64,000 nucleotides of DNA from Plazaster borealis (taxonomy: Eukaryota > Echinodermata > Asteroidea > Forcipulatida > Labidiasteridae): contig JAJGQC010000657.1 in NCBI GenBank assembly GCA_021014325.1, positions 21,630 through 85,629 on the forward strand. The letters are read 5' to 3'. A model generated the notes under the pieces. That model worked only from the letters and a program-made list of their open reading frames with translations, was not told where the DNA came from and ran no database searches. Shown piece by piece: positions 23,966 through 34,435 of the stretch (its first letter is position 1; each line of letters begins with the position of its first letter). The position numbers and the translations under genes are program-made.

Positions 23966-25216
23966 TGTTGTGACGAGATTGGGTGGACCGACACAAGTCT
24001 AATCTGCCCTTTCTTCGAGAAGGTTCTTGAACCTTTAGTGCGGAAGTAGGTCGGAGGTGATGGCAGTGTGAGTGGCAGGTCACTGTGACCAATGTGGGTT
24101 GAGCGAGCTACCGAGAGCAAGCTGCCGGCGTGGATGCAGGCGGGCATTGTCCAATCAGGTGGTGATCAGGTGATGCCTGGGTGTGTCCAAGTCGAGTGCC
24201 GCGGCGTGGCTTGTCCGGGCGTGCCCGGGCTGGCCTGGCAGTGTGATTTTGGTTAGCGAACAAGAAAGTGTTGTCTCAGATTCCGAGTAAGTAAGACGTG
24301 TTATTTAGGGCTCTGCGAAAGACGTGAAGCTTTGGTGGTGCGGGAATACTCAGCGAGCACTCCGGTGAGTGTTGGGTTGCTGTTGTGTCCGCCGGAAACA
24401 CACTGTTGTCTCCGACCCGCTTTCATATCTTTCTACGGCCCTGTTAACTGTGTAACTTGCTGAGTGCAGCGTTCCGGTGAGCGATCCAGTAGTAGTCGTG
24501 CCGGTAGGGGTTCATTTGTTGCATAAATTGTTGCTTTACGATTGTGTTGCAGTGATTGAGTAGCCTTTCAGAGTAGTTGTGATGAAGTGACAGCTAGTAG
24601 TTGAGTTCACATAGAACTTGAATGGCACAGTGGGTTGATCATAGAGATTAGCTGACTAGACAGTTGACCATAGAGGTTGACTCCGGGCCGTTCATTACTG
24701 GTTGAGTAATCCAACTGTAAGGAAGCTCAGATAGAGACACTGTGAAACAGTCGGCGTGCTAGCGTGTGCATTTTGGTTGCCAAATTTGCTGTTAGACTGG
24801 ATTGGTTCCGCGAGGGGTGCACTCACGTAAGACAAGGTTTGTCTAAAGGTTTGTAAAAGGTTAGAGGAAGGAAAGGTATTTTCCGTGAAAGAGAGTTGCC
24901 AGAGAAGGCATTAAAGAGAATTGCCCTTGAGGTAATGAGAGAAGAATTGACACATAGAACTGTGCCTGCGTCCGTTATTTGTGTGTCATTCCCCCAGTAA
25001 TTTATCCTGCCCTGCCCCAGAGTGCCAAGACAATCAGTAACCAATCGGCGGTAGATCTCCTCCAAACGAGCTCACATCCCTGGGCCTGAGATTGCTCGAA
25101 GTATTTCCAAGGTCCGAGGTACCATTTGGGTTTGGGGTTTGCGAGACTTTCGCCACAGATGGTGAACCTCTCTCTGACTTCCGAATCTAGATGAGACTCG
25201 CGGGAAACCCGCCACA
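23966..25216 (+). repeat. 5' LTR of a Ty3/gypsy element
   Basis: The left boundary is set by comparison with the empty duplicate: the copies diverge right after gatgtt, where tgttgtgacgagattgggt begins. The right boundary is inferred from the primer-binding site at 25219, preceded by gcccgccaca-like sequence. TGTG...CACA ends are consistent with an LTR of about 1.25 kb. GC content rises sharply over the neighbours. No 3' LTR was found, so the boundaries rest on one copy. Confidence 0.7.
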
Positions 25217-25218
25217 AA

Positions 25219-25236
25219 TGGTGTCAGAAGTGGGAT
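25219..25236 (+). promoter_or_regulatory. Primer-binding site, tRNA-Leu type
   Basis: tggtgtcagaagtgggat is the complement of the 3' end of a tRNA-Leu acceptor and T-arm including CCA (ending ...cccacttctgaca-cca). It lies 2-3 bases after the proposed LTR end, the usual place for minus-strand priming in LTR retroelements. Confidence 0.8.
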
Positions 25237-25410
25237 GATTGGTGCTGATTAGGTAGGTTGGCACTGAAGAGTTCAGAGCAGGGTAAAAAGAGTTAGAAAC
25301 TTCTGTGGTTGATAGTGCAACCGGAGAGAGAAAAATTTCTGTGGTTGAGAGCGCAACCAAAGATTAGAACTCTTTTCTGCGGGTTGAGAGTGCAACCCAA
25401 GAGAGCAGAA

Positions 25411-26093
25411 ATGAGTGGAGATACCACAAAGAGTGTTGAGAGTGAACTGCAGAGGCTAAGATAAAAGGCCCAATTTCTGCCGTGGGACAGAGAACTCATG
25501 GCTAAGAAGTTAGAGGCAGCCATGAAGGAGAGTAATGAGAAATCTCCCCAAAGAAATGATGGAGACAGTGTAAGAGCGGAAGAGCCAGTATGGGCCGATT
25601 CGGAAATCGAGTTCCGTTTGCCTTTCGAAAGTTCAGGTTATTTCTCCAAGGGGAGCCAAGTTCCTTGGTGTCCGTACGGTCACCCGAGCTTGACCCCAAG
25701 GTTGAGAAAAGAGTGAAGTTTGGGGAAAGTACTCCAATTAAGAGTGGTAGTGCCGGGATTTCCCATTCAGATAATCTGAAAGAGTACAGTGCAGTAGAAG
25801 AGCTCCAGTCTTTTCTGTCGAGCAAGAGTTGCACTGAAGAGAGTAGTGACAGATTTGGGACAGAGACAGTCTCTCCTAAAAGAGTGCACAGCGAACTGTT
25901 GAGCTTTGCCACTAGTGTCCACCCCACTAGTGCCAACGATTCCGCAAAGTGTACACAGAGTTCAGCAGGGCCATGTCCGCTAAAAAAGGAACCGAGAATA
26001 ATTGTAGAGAACGAGAAAGAAGGGAAGGATTTGGTGCAGTCTTATCGACGCCCAAATATTACTCCCGATCGATACAGTGGAAGAGTGCTGTGA
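25411..26093 (+). pseudogene. Ty3/gypsy gag, N-terminal part (broken)
   Basis: A start codon at 25411 opens a short frame (MSGDTTKSVESELQRLR) that meets taa. The same frame continues from a later ATG with MAKKLEAAMKESNEKS to about 25716. A shifted frame then carries the likely continuation (PKVEKRVKFGEST, then LKEYSAVEELQSFLSS) to a stop at 26091-26093. The region is charged and Ser/Glu-rich with no conserved fold, as usual upstream of the capsid domain. At least one stop and one frameshift interrupt it. Confidence 0.55.
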
Positions 26094-26563
26094 AAAGAGT
26101 ATTTCCGGCACTTTGAGTCGTGTCGAAAAGTGAACCAGTGGAGCAAAGAGCAAGCCGTTATTTACTTATCGGCGAGTTTGCAAGGAAATGCCCTAAGATT
26201 GTTGGGGGATGTTCCTACTGGTCAGACACAGACATATAGTGGACTAGTGAAGTTACTAGACAGGCGATTTGGTTCAGGTCGCCAGAGTGAAAATTATTTG
26301 GTCGAGCTGAGGCATCGCCGGCAAGGACCAAAAGAGACGTTGCAAGAGTTGGGTCAAGCCATACAACAGTTGATGGTCAAAGCGTATCCTGACACACAGG
26401 AAGAGTCACGCGATCATTTGGCAAAGAATCATTTCCTAGATGCGGTCGAAAGTCGGTCTGTTCGGGAGGGCATAAACAGGGCCCGACCCAAGAACTTGGA
26501 TGAGGCCATTCGAGCTGCAATGGAAACAGAGAACTTTGAAATCTGGACGGAAAGCCAGTAAAG
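26094..26563 (+). pseudogene. Ty3/gypsy gag, capsid domain
   Basis: About 145 residues from near NQWSKEQAVIYLSASLQGNA, through LVKLLDRRFGSG and ENYLVELRHRRQGPKETLQE, to [15 protein letters not shown] and a stop. The pattern W...Q....L...LQG.AL....L, followed by F.....F.L..R.Q.P.E.L...., is the retrotransposon gag capsid signature. It lacks its own good start and is separated by stops from the parts either side, so gag is no longer one frame. Confidence 0.75.
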
Positions 26564-26926
26564 TTGGCTAGAGTGTTGGATACAGGAATGGAACAGAGGT
26601 TTCATGAAATTGAGAAAGAAATGAAGAGTGTTCTTGGGTTGTTAGCAGGGCTAACAAAACAAGTACAGAACAAGAGCGCCTCAGTGGAGAGACCTACTGC
26701 GGACAGACCTAGAACAGAGAGTAAGCAAAGTGTTTGGAGATGCTTTAATTGCGATGAGCAAGGGCACTTTGCGAGAGAGTGTAAGAAACCAAAGAGGGGT
26801 AACCCAAAGCGTGAGGGCTGGAAGTGCTTCAACTGTGGGAAGCAAGGCCATATCGCTAAAGATTGTCGGGAACCCAAAAGAGAGAATAGAAAACAGGGAA
26901 ACGACAGAGAAGCAGCCGCTTGAAGG
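26564..26926 (+). pseudogene. Ty3/gypsy gag, nucleocapsid with two zinc knuckles
   Basis: The frame contains a short coiled segment ([18 protein letters not shown]) and two CCHC knuckles, [14 protein letters not shown] and [14 protein letters not shown], both with all metal ligands (C-x2-C-x4-H-x4-C). Basic tails follow each. The knuckles bind the element's RNA during packaging. The frame ends at tga (26921-26923) just before the protease frame. Confidence 0.85.
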
Positions 26927-26947
26927 GCCCGCGGGCAGGCTGGAGAT

Positions 26948-27480
26948 GTGAGGGGACCGAAGAGATGCCATAAAGGTAACGAAGCAGTCATGGAAGAAAA
27001 GCAGCCCAAGTCTGAGGTGGGAAAGGTTTATACCTTACCCAATCCACACCTTAGTTCCCGCTATGGCTTATTCGTAGATGGCATGATAAGGAAAACGAAG
27101 TGTCATTTTTTGATTGACACTGGTGCAACTGATACGCTTATCAGTAGCAAAGTGTATTACGAGATACCTAGAGAACAGAGACCAGTCTTAGAGAAAGACA
27201 ATGTGAGAGTTAGGCAGGTGGATGGAAGTCCTCTGTCAGTACTGGGAGTCGCATGGGTTGATGTTCATGTTGGGCGAACAACACACCCAGTGAGAGCGAT
27301 TTTCACGGAGATGAAGTATTCAGGAATACTTGGGATGGATTTCATCTTGCCCACAGGGGGTAATTTGGATTTCCAGACCAAAGAGTGGAGAATAAATGGT
27401 GAGCGAATGAAGTGCACAGGCAGTGCTGGAGAGCCATTTGTGAACCCAGAAGGACAAAGGCAGTGTTGGATCGAAGTAAT
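26948..27480 (+). pseudogene. Ty3/gypsy aspartic protease
   Basis: The protein shows the catalytic motif FLIDTGATDTLIS and the flap-to-C-terminal motif SGILGMDFILPTGG, as in retropepsins. The active-site D-T-G is intact. The frame runs on without a reverse transcriptase; around 27430-27490 it passes directly into a sequence resembling the end of RNase H, so pol is internally deleted while the frame stays open. Confidence 0.85.
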
Positions 27481-28642
27481 GTCAGAGTGCGACGTAGAGA
27501 GTCAGCACAGAGCTGGAAAGAAAAATGGCAACACTGACGGGTTGTCAAGTCGACCCTCCAAGCAGTGTGGCCGGGAAGAAGTGGTAGAAAGAGGAAAGTT
27601 AGATGGCCCGTCTGAGAAGATGTCAGAGATGGAAGATAAACCAGAGGGGAAGCTGTTGGTCAGGGGCATAGCGGCCCAACCAAGCATCCCAGTGAAGGCT
27701 CTCAGGAAAGCCCAAGTGGAGGATGAGACCATAAGTTGGGTCTTAAGTGCCAAAGAGGAGGGCAAGGACCGTCCGGAGTGGAGGGAGATTTCCCACTTGA
27801 CGGCGGCTCATGAGACATATTGGTCTTATTGGGACCAGTTATGTGTAAGAGATGTAAGAGTATGAGGAAAGAGATACTCAGAGAAGTGCATGGTGGACTG
27901 CTAAGTGGTCACTTGGGCATAAGGAAAACCTTGGCGAAGATGAAATATAGATATTTCTGGCCGGGTATGTCCACAGACGTACGCTCCTTCATAAGGAGTT
28001 GTGACATGTGTGCCAGAAGAAAGTCCCCTGCAAGGAAAGGGATTGCTCCCTTGAAACAGTGTCGTGTTGTAAGAGTTCCCATGGAGAGAGTGGCAATAGA
28101 TTTGCTTGGGCCACTGCCCAAGACAGAGAATGGGAACCAGTGGATCCTAGTGATAGGAGATTACTGTACAAAATGGATGGAAGCGTTTCCATTGCCAGAT
28201 GCGACAGCCAGTACAGTAGCACGCAAATTGGTGCAAGAGTTTGTATGTCGGTGCAGTGCCACAAGAGCTGCACTCCGACCAAGGCACTAATTTTGAGTCA
28301 GAGGTGTTTAAAGAGATGTGCCAGATACTAGGTGTAACAAAGATGAGAACAACCACCTATAATCCGAAGAGTGACGGAATGGTAGAGCGATTTAACAAGA
28401 CACTAGTGAACATGGTGGCAGCTCTCATTAGCCCGCATGGGAAGCAGAAGGATTGGGACAAGTTCCTCCCTTATGCAACCTTTGCATACAGATGCACCCA
28501 CAGGACTCCACAGGAGTCACCCAACATGATGATGTTGGGGAGAGAGGTTAGTATACCGGTGGACTTGGCAACAGGTTGCCCTGAGACCGAGGTTGAAACT
28601 AACACTGACTTCGCAGAAGAGCTGCGGAGTAATATGTTCTAG
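27481..28642 (+). pseudogene. Ty3/gypsy RNase H tail and integrase (broken, 3' truncated)
   Basis: HRAGKKNGNTDGLSSRP matches the usual end of RNase H just before integrase. Next comes the HHCC zinc-binding domain (EVHGGLLSGHLGIRKTLAKM ... SCDMCARRK). A frame change near 27825-27860 and another near 28245 split it. The core keeps the catalytic D (VAIDLLGPLP), D (HSDQGTNFES) and E (DGMVERFNKT). The sequence stops abruptly at 28642, inside or just after the core, where the second copy of the host duplication begins. The rest of pol and the 3' LTR are missing. Confidence 0.82.
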
Positions 28643-29247
28643 CAATACTTAAACCAGCTCAGTTTGCTTCTTGAGGAATATTACAGAAGGCCTTGTCTAA
28701 ATTGATGACTTTGTCTGTAGCTGTTGCTAGATCACTTTCAATGCCTTCTTCAATGTTGTATCCCAGCTGTTGGCCTACGCCATACTCAAATTTGCTCAAT
28801 GTGGACATAGACATACTAAAAGAGCAAGGGAAATGTCAAATTAAATTTTGTGATGTACTCATTGTCCAATAGAGTCGTCATGTGAGTGGGGGAAAAATTA
28901 CAAGTCTGTAACCTCACTTTAAAATGGTGTAAATTGCCATTGCATTCAAAACCCTTCCAAAATCCAAAATATCCGATGACATTATTCTGGGAAAAATGTA
29001 TCTTTACGATCTACACCATTTTTACATGAGGTTAGAGACTTGTAGCTTTTTCCCCACTCACATGAGGACTCTATCTCTATTGGGAAATGAGTACATCACA
29101 AAATTGAACTTGACATTTCCCTTCCTCTTTAAAACCCATCAGCTATTACAGGCATTATTCATCCCATTACAGAATATAATAATGCAAGGAGAGAGTAATC
29201 TGTCTGCATAGTTCACAGTTTCCCTCCCAAGTGGATATTGGGCTTAC

Positions 29248-29362
29248 CTGTCCAATCTTGGTCTTAGTCTGAGAGAAAGTAAATTGTCGGAGTATCTTGG
29301 CTCCTGATTGATCAGTGCACTGCTCATGGAATGGATGGAGAAGCTGGACAGACTCACCAAAA
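29248..29362 (-). CDS. MDN1: MDN1-like exon (copy 2): SFGESV segment
   Basis: It has the same splice sites and length (115 bp) as 22773-22887. It encodes FGESVQLLHPFHEQCTDQSG and AKILRQFTFSQTKTKIGQ. The C at HEQCTDQ replaces F in the other copy and in animal midasin as I recall it. Phase is 2-to-0, compatible with the 74-bp exon upstream. Confidence 0.87.
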
Positions 29363-29831
29363 CTACAAATCAAAAGTCAAAGTTAATCATTAAAATCCAT
29401 CCAGTCCCAAATCCTTCTATATCCAATTACCAAAGTGAAGGATTCAGAAGGACTGTGGTCAGTAGACCCAAATAACAAGTGCTTATCCATGGGTCAGGTA
29501 ATCCAATCTTATCTAAATTACATGGAGTGACAAAAAGAGAAGAGGTGTAACATTTTTAAAGACTCTCTTCATCACCACAAATAAAGAACTAGGGTAGTGG
29601 GTCTGGGTTTCCCCTTGGTCTAGAGGATCAAGCCCCCTGAACCTCCTGGGTGTTACATTTCTAAAGACTCAACATCACCACAAATAAAGAACTGGGGTAG
29701 TGGGTCTGGGTTTCCCCTTGGTAGCAAGCAAGTTTACCATTTCAAAGACAATTGTGAGAACATATTAGGAACAAATCCCGAGCCAAGGAAAAATCCTGAG
29801 TGAGTCCAAAGGCATAAAGCAATTTCCCTAC

Positions 29832-29905
29832 CTGCAAACTGCAAGCTCTCCTGCCTCTAACCATGTTAATGCATTGCTGATTACTGCTAAAGACTCAAAT
29901 GCAAG
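29832..29905 (-). CDS. MDN1: MDN1-like exon (copy 2): LAFESLAV segment, intact
   Basis: 74 bp between acceptor cttcacacag and donor gtaggg. It encodes LAFESLAVISNALTWLEAGE and LAVC plus two bases of serine, closely matching animal midasin between the metal-site loop and CSFGES. Phase 0 start, phase 2 end. It is too short to appear as a long open frame. The deletion-bearing twin is at 23357-23391. Confidence 0.88.
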
Positions 29906-30469
29906 CTGTGTGAAGAAATCAAGACAATTTGTTAGCAAAAATTCAATACAAACAAATGCATAGGTGAATAGTTAAGCCTTATTGATGACACATGGGTGTG
30001 TGTGAATTCCTCACATGGTTGTTGTGCACTCATCATTAAACTGTGTGAAGTTTTAATAGCCATATTCATTAATCTTCTAGACTTGTGCACAAAACCCTTC
30101 CCTCAGTCACAGTTTTCAAATGTTTTTTGTGTGTATTTTTTTAAAAGTTAGCTGGTACCCGTGTATAGATATACATTGACACCAAAGTAATACCAATCAA
30201 TCAGAATGTTACAAGAATTGACCATATTTTTGATATATGAGGGCGCTTACATCAGGGAATGTCTTGCAGCACAATTACAGTTTCATCTTATTTTAATTGC
30301 CTGTATGTAGTTTTCTTGCATCGATAGTGAAATACAAAAACATAAAAATAACAAAAAATGAAAAAACCCTGTTTGTTTACTAGTTTTTCATCATGTGAAA
30401 TTGGTCCACATACGCCCTCTCGCGGTCAAAAATACGGCGAATTGAATGGTTTGTATTTGATGTTATCAA

Positions 30470-30806
30470 CAAACCCTGAACTAGGTATGGATGGAATCTG
30501 TTTCTGTATCTGCAGAAACTACAATTAGCATAAGCAGAACGGCATATAGGGTTAGATGCCAGAAATACTGGGTGAACCCCTTCTCTTAGCAATAAGTTCA
30601 CTGGGCTCTTTTTAGTGCATTGATATAGTTTTAAGTACAACACACAGGACCTATGGCTTTACGCCCCAATCAAAGGATGAAGCTATAATGGTTAAGTGTA
30701 TTGCTGAAGGACACAAGTGTCACCGGGACTCGAACCCACGCTCTGCTGATCAGAACACCACAGCTCGAGTCTGGTGCACTTGACCACTCAGCCACAACAC
30801 GCCACC
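30470..30806 (-). mobile_element. tRNA-Ser/Leu-like SINE
   Basis: Read on the minus strand it starts ggtggcgtgttgtggctgag and has an A-box (tggctgagtgg), a class-II-type variable arm, and the B-box gggttcgagtccc. The tail follows: acacttgtgtccttcagcaa, then cctgtgtgttgta and aagagaagggg. The same tail is in the SINE at 56839-57113. The 3' end near 30470 is approximate. Confidence 0.75.
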
Positions 30807-31029
30807 CACATGTTTGAACTAATCCATAATGGGAGGGGAATGTCACATTAAGGTCCTGGATGTTTGATTTGATGTAACACCACACATCCATTCTACATGA
30901 TCCACTAATGCTACTTCCATTTTGAGTGCCATATTGCTGGGCTATATATCCTTTGCCCAAGGTCCGAACATCACAATAACTGTTTATAGCAATTATACTT
31001 CTGAAAAACTCAACTTTTTGACTTAATTT

Positions 31030-31153
31030 GATCTGGTACTGTCTCTTACTTGGTTTGGTTCGTTGCAACCAAATCTTATCTTTGCAGAACACACTTGCAA
31101 TGTGCGGGATCACTTTACGCAATTTGATGCGTTTACCAGTTCGGAAGTCACCC
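31030..31153 (-). CDS. MDN1: MDN1-like exon: GKR...KPSKRQYQI segment
   Basis: After acceptor ccttaccaag the exon supplies the last base of an arginine codon, then GDFRTGKRIKLRKVIPHIAS, VFCKDKIWLQRTKPSKRQYQ and I. This is the highly conserved midasin stretch immediately before the VWA metal-site loop. No GT donor follows ATC at 31030-31032; the text runs into aaattaagtcaaaaagttg. The internal ccaagtaagag looks like a strong donor by chance or could now be used. The next exon (family motif DDSSSM) was not found down to 29.9 kb. Confidence 0.88.
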
Positions 31154-32047
31154 CTTGGTAAGGAAAAAAAATAAGAAAACTATTAATGTTTGCCTGTAAC
31201 ATGATCAGTTATAAAGGACTGTGAGTGCTTCAACGTTCTGTGGGAAAAAATTCACAATTTCTAGAGTGAGAATAAAACCTGTCATCCTCTCCTATGACGA
31301 GCGGGGTACAATTACAAAAACTGCTTACTGCACAATTTGTGCTTACAGTCGTCATTCTCTGCTTACAAGGTTGGTGCAAAGTGAAGCAAAGAATGCTTAA
31401 CTAGAATTGTCAAGTACTCTTATGCGCTTAAGCACAAATTCCTTTATAACCTGTAAAATGTACGCACAAAATAGTTAATGGCCTGATGTTTCGACCCTGG
31501 CAGAGTCAGGTCACTAACTACTTTTTGTATTGATACCACAGGTCCTTTTGGTTGGTAAGCAGTTTGCAACAGCTAATTCTATTTTCTCTGTAAAATATAC
31601 GTAAGCTTGGGATTTTCTGAAACAGTAAGCATAGATTCTTTGCTTATGGTTAAGCAACACCATGAAACTGGACCAGCTGTTTTGGTTTTGACAAACAGAT
31701 CAAAAAGCTTGCCTGATGAGGTGCAAGTCATGTTTTTTTTTCATGCAAAATATTGAGGACTCATCAATGGGCAAAGCTGGAACTAAAAACACTTTATTTA
31801 GACACAAATAATGACACCTGTTTTTCTGGCATTCATTTCAATATCACCAAATGGAGGCTGGAAGGACGAACAGTCTGGCCTCTTTTTGTCAAAGAATCAT
31901 TAGAACTATCATTGGCATTGTGGGTACAGGGAACCCGCCAAACTTTGGCAAGTGACGTCGACTATCTCTCTCATAACATATCATACTTGTTAATTATCTT
32001 CAATGGAAACGGTGAATGTCATTTGAAAACTAGCAACTAGAATCTAC

Positions 32048-32163
32048 CTTAGTTTGGAGGCTCTTGTAGGTTCCAAGACCAGTCTGAGCTGTTCACAGAG
32101 ATCCCTGGCTAGGCCTGATGTCAATGACTCGTACCGATGCCATGTCTCCTGCGCTTCTCTCTC
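32048..32163 (-). CDS. MDN1: MDN1-like exon (copy b): LCEQLRLVLEP segment
   Basis: 116 bp, acceptor gaccggaag, donor gtagat. It encodes EREAQETWHRYESLTSGLAR and DLCEQLRLVLEPTRASKL plus two bases, matching the midasin linker W..Y..LT....LCEQLRLVLEPT..(A/S)KL. It joins in phase to GDFRTGKR at 31153. The twin at 37536-37651 encodes the same peptide. Confidence 0.88.
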
Positions 32164-32237
32164 CTTCCGGTCAAATAACAAATAATGGTTTGTCAATAGG
32201 GTGACTTGTAATACACAATCAGGCAAGTATCACCACG

Positions 32238-32376
32238 GCCCAATTGCATTCATCTACTTACATGAACCACTGGCAAGTTAGCATGTCTTTTACACGCTAC
32301 TTTATGAAACATAAATTCTGCTAAGCACCGCTCTGTAAGCAGAAAATATCTGCTTCTGCTTACATGTTTTATGAAA
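32238..32376. mobile_element. MITE-like dispersed repeat, diverged copy
   Basis: It begins ggcccaattgcattcatcta and ends tgttttatgaaattgctc, with ctaagcaccgctctgtaagc inside. It is the same broad family as at 11614 and is present in the duplicate block at 37724-37863. Confidence 0.45.
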
Positions 32377-33507
32377 TTGCTCATAGGCAAGCTCAGTCAT
32401 CTAGTGGGTATATATCTGCTTTTGAAAACAGAAGGTCCTGGATTTATAATATCACAATAATAATAATAATTTGGGAGGCTAATCATCCTTACCTGCAGCT
32501 GAAAAGCTGAGCTGCAAAGGATGTGGCTACAAGGCATTCAAGCTGCAGGCACGCAAGGGTGCATTTGGAAGCCAGCCACATTGACCCATATCTAAGCCAG
32601 ATATCAAAAGTGTTTGATTTTTCCTGAGGAAAAAGATGGAGGGCCCGGAGAAAAACCCTCGCGGCATAGAAAAAAACCAAAACTTGGAACTAGGATGCTT
32701 TTTGTTAGAAAACCAATTTGTCAATCACGCCCAAATGTGTGCGTCTATCATAATAGGTTTAATGACAACACAACCGTCAGTTGGACAAAATTGTTAATTT
32801 TGTACAAGTAACCGGAAACGGAGGAGAAGTCTTATTCTCAGGTTTTCTTCGCTATTTTGTTGAATTGATTTTACTTTCATATTGTTAATCACTTAGTATT
32901 ACATTCCCAACAACATATAAATAATTTTCATAGCCATAAACTGCGTAAATAATTGACAAAACAAAGTCCCGCCCACGTAAAACTCCATATGGTCGGGACA
33001 ACAATGGTCCCGGAAGTTCAAATATGAGCGAATGTCTGTTGAGTCCATGTTAACTAAGGTGAGAGGAATTGGCATTTCGATCTATTAGAGTTCAAATCCA
33101 AACATTTGCAGAATAACAATTCCAACTGGCTATCGTTTGGCATAGGGCATGTCTTTAGTGCATCGGAGAGCTGTGCGCCTTTCAGCGACTAAAACCATGT
33201 CTGTCATAGAAATACAGTCCAACGGAAATCCAACAAACGTTTGACATGTGGTAAAGTCTTACAACTGTTTTCTGATGTTAACAGACTCTCTATGTCTCCA
33301 GCTCCATGTTACAGACACAGGCCAATGACACTCATTCATTGTGAAAAGTTTGTCGATGGAAATTCAAAGTTGAACAAAATCTGTCTAGGAATCCTTAACA
33401 AAAAATAGCACTGTAGCTATGAAGATCTACTCAGTTTTTAATGTGGAATGAAAAGCTCCAATCCTATGTGTATTATAAGAGAGACTGAAAACACTATCCA
33501 CACATGA

Positions 33508-33592
33508 GGCACTGGTCTGAGGTGTGATTCAAACCAGGATCCATGGATGTGATTGATAGGACAAGTCACAACTAGACTAGCCTGATTCCCAA
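33508..33592 (-). repeat. Degraded tRNA-like repeat
   Basis: On the minus strand, ggctagtctagttgtgac resembles an A-box region and cctggtttgaatcac a B-box. Spacing is roughly that of a tRNA but the stems do not form well. Confidence 0.35.
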
Positions 33593-33615
33593 CTTCTTAT
33601 TGTTTATAGACTCAC

Positions 33616-33687
33616 TCTCTCTGTCTGTTTCTACCATGTGTGGAGTACAGTCCTTGCTTTGCAGTTCCTCTATCTTTTCCTCCAGCT
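33616..33687 (-). CDS. Candidate coiled-coil exon (unassigned)
   Basis: Between a possible acceptor (ggttcaacag) and a strong donor (gtgagt), 72 bp read LEEKIEELQSKDCTPHMVET and DRE with phase 1 at both ends. The polypyrimidine tract is weak. An alternative longer exon to about 33746 would put FASQRWNEECDKVLG upstream in a frame off by one base. It lies between two copies of the MDN1-like LCEQLRLVLEP exon, on the same strand. I do not recognise it as midasin; it may be part of another gene or spurious. Confidence 0.35.
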
Positions 33688-34280
33688 CTGTTGAACCCCA
33701 AGCACCTTATCACACTCCTCATTCCAACGCTGGCTAGCAAAGACTGACAGTGGAAAGAGTCTTCTTTCAGCAGAATGGTAGCAAAGAGGTCATAGATGAG
33801 CATCCTATGATTGGATTAAAAGGTGCTACATTAATTATCAGGCACTGCATATATGGGTCTCATAATTCAAAACATAGCTCTGCTTATCCTGTTGAAAAGC
33901 AAATAATGAGCACTTTGATACGCGCCTAAGGGTGTGATAAGGCACAATATAAGAACCCATTATTTTTATTATTACTTTGATTTTGAACTTTTCTGAAATT
34001 CTGCAAAGATCATGCACAACTGGACAAGTGTTTTTTATTATTATTATAAATTTGGAATGTAATTTCCACATACCCAAAAGCAATTATAAATTTATTGAAA
34101 TTGTGGATTATTTTGACAAATATATCTATAAATAAGCACTGTAAAAGAGTCTAGTATCATGCACTGAGTGCCTGGCTTAGACAAATCTGAACAATCCATA
34201 TTTGTCAAAACTTGCTGGGATACCAATGTGGTCATGTACACACCACTGTCAAGCATCAAACTGTCACAAACATCATTAAT

Positions 34281-34398
34281 CAATAAGAGGTAACTAAAAT
34301 AAATAGTAAACTTGCGGGTACAACCATGTGTAAAAACTCTTTTGTGGGAGTGTTGGCTCTTGAGTTTTTACTATTTATTTTAGTTACCTCTTATTGTC
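34281..34398. repeat. Perfect hairpin, arms of about 26-28 bp
   Basis: caataagaggtaactaaaat at the left and attttagttacctcttattg at the right are exact inverted copies, extended inward by aaatagtaaa/tttactattt. The loop is about 60 bp. It may be a small fold-back element. Confidence 0.7.
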
Positions 34399-34435
34399 CA
34401 CACCATGCAAAGCTTCAAACAACACTTATCATTAA

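Larger units (their letters stand above)
22168..23967. repeat. Tandem duplication, copy 1 (carries two MDN1-like exons)
   Basis: This block is nearly identical to 28635-30467, in direct orientation. Both begin gttctagcaatacttaaacc and both run to ttgtatttgatgtt. Copy 1 then enters a Ty3/gypsy 5' LTR, while copy 2 continues into atcaacaaaccctg. Differences are scattered substitutions plus indels: 39 bp in an exon, ccacacc near 23548, and aaagcc near 23600. The divergence looks like a few percent at most. Confidence 0.92.
28635..30467. repeat. Tandem duplication, copy 2 (carries intact MDN1-like exons)
   Basis: Direct repeat of 22168-23967. The left junction is fused to the truncated integrase, with the shared word gttctag. 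The right end continues into host sequence lacking the LTR element, so this copy preserves the empty site. It holds the fold-back element (28818-29137), the 115-bp exon and the full 74-bp exon. Confidence 0.92.
31700..32640. repeat. Second tandem duplication, unit 1, left block
   Basis: From aaaagcttgcctgatgagg this block matches 36672-38125 in direct orientation, including tgcaaaatattgaggactca, the EREAQETWHRY exon and the ggagggcccggagaaaaacc end. Unit 2 has an extra piece of about 490 bp (36972-37465) inside it. Confidence 0.88.

Noticed and set aside
25502..25936. Minus-strand open frames across the gypsy element
   Set aside because: They are antisense shadows of gag, which has zinc knuckles and capsid motifs on the plus strand.
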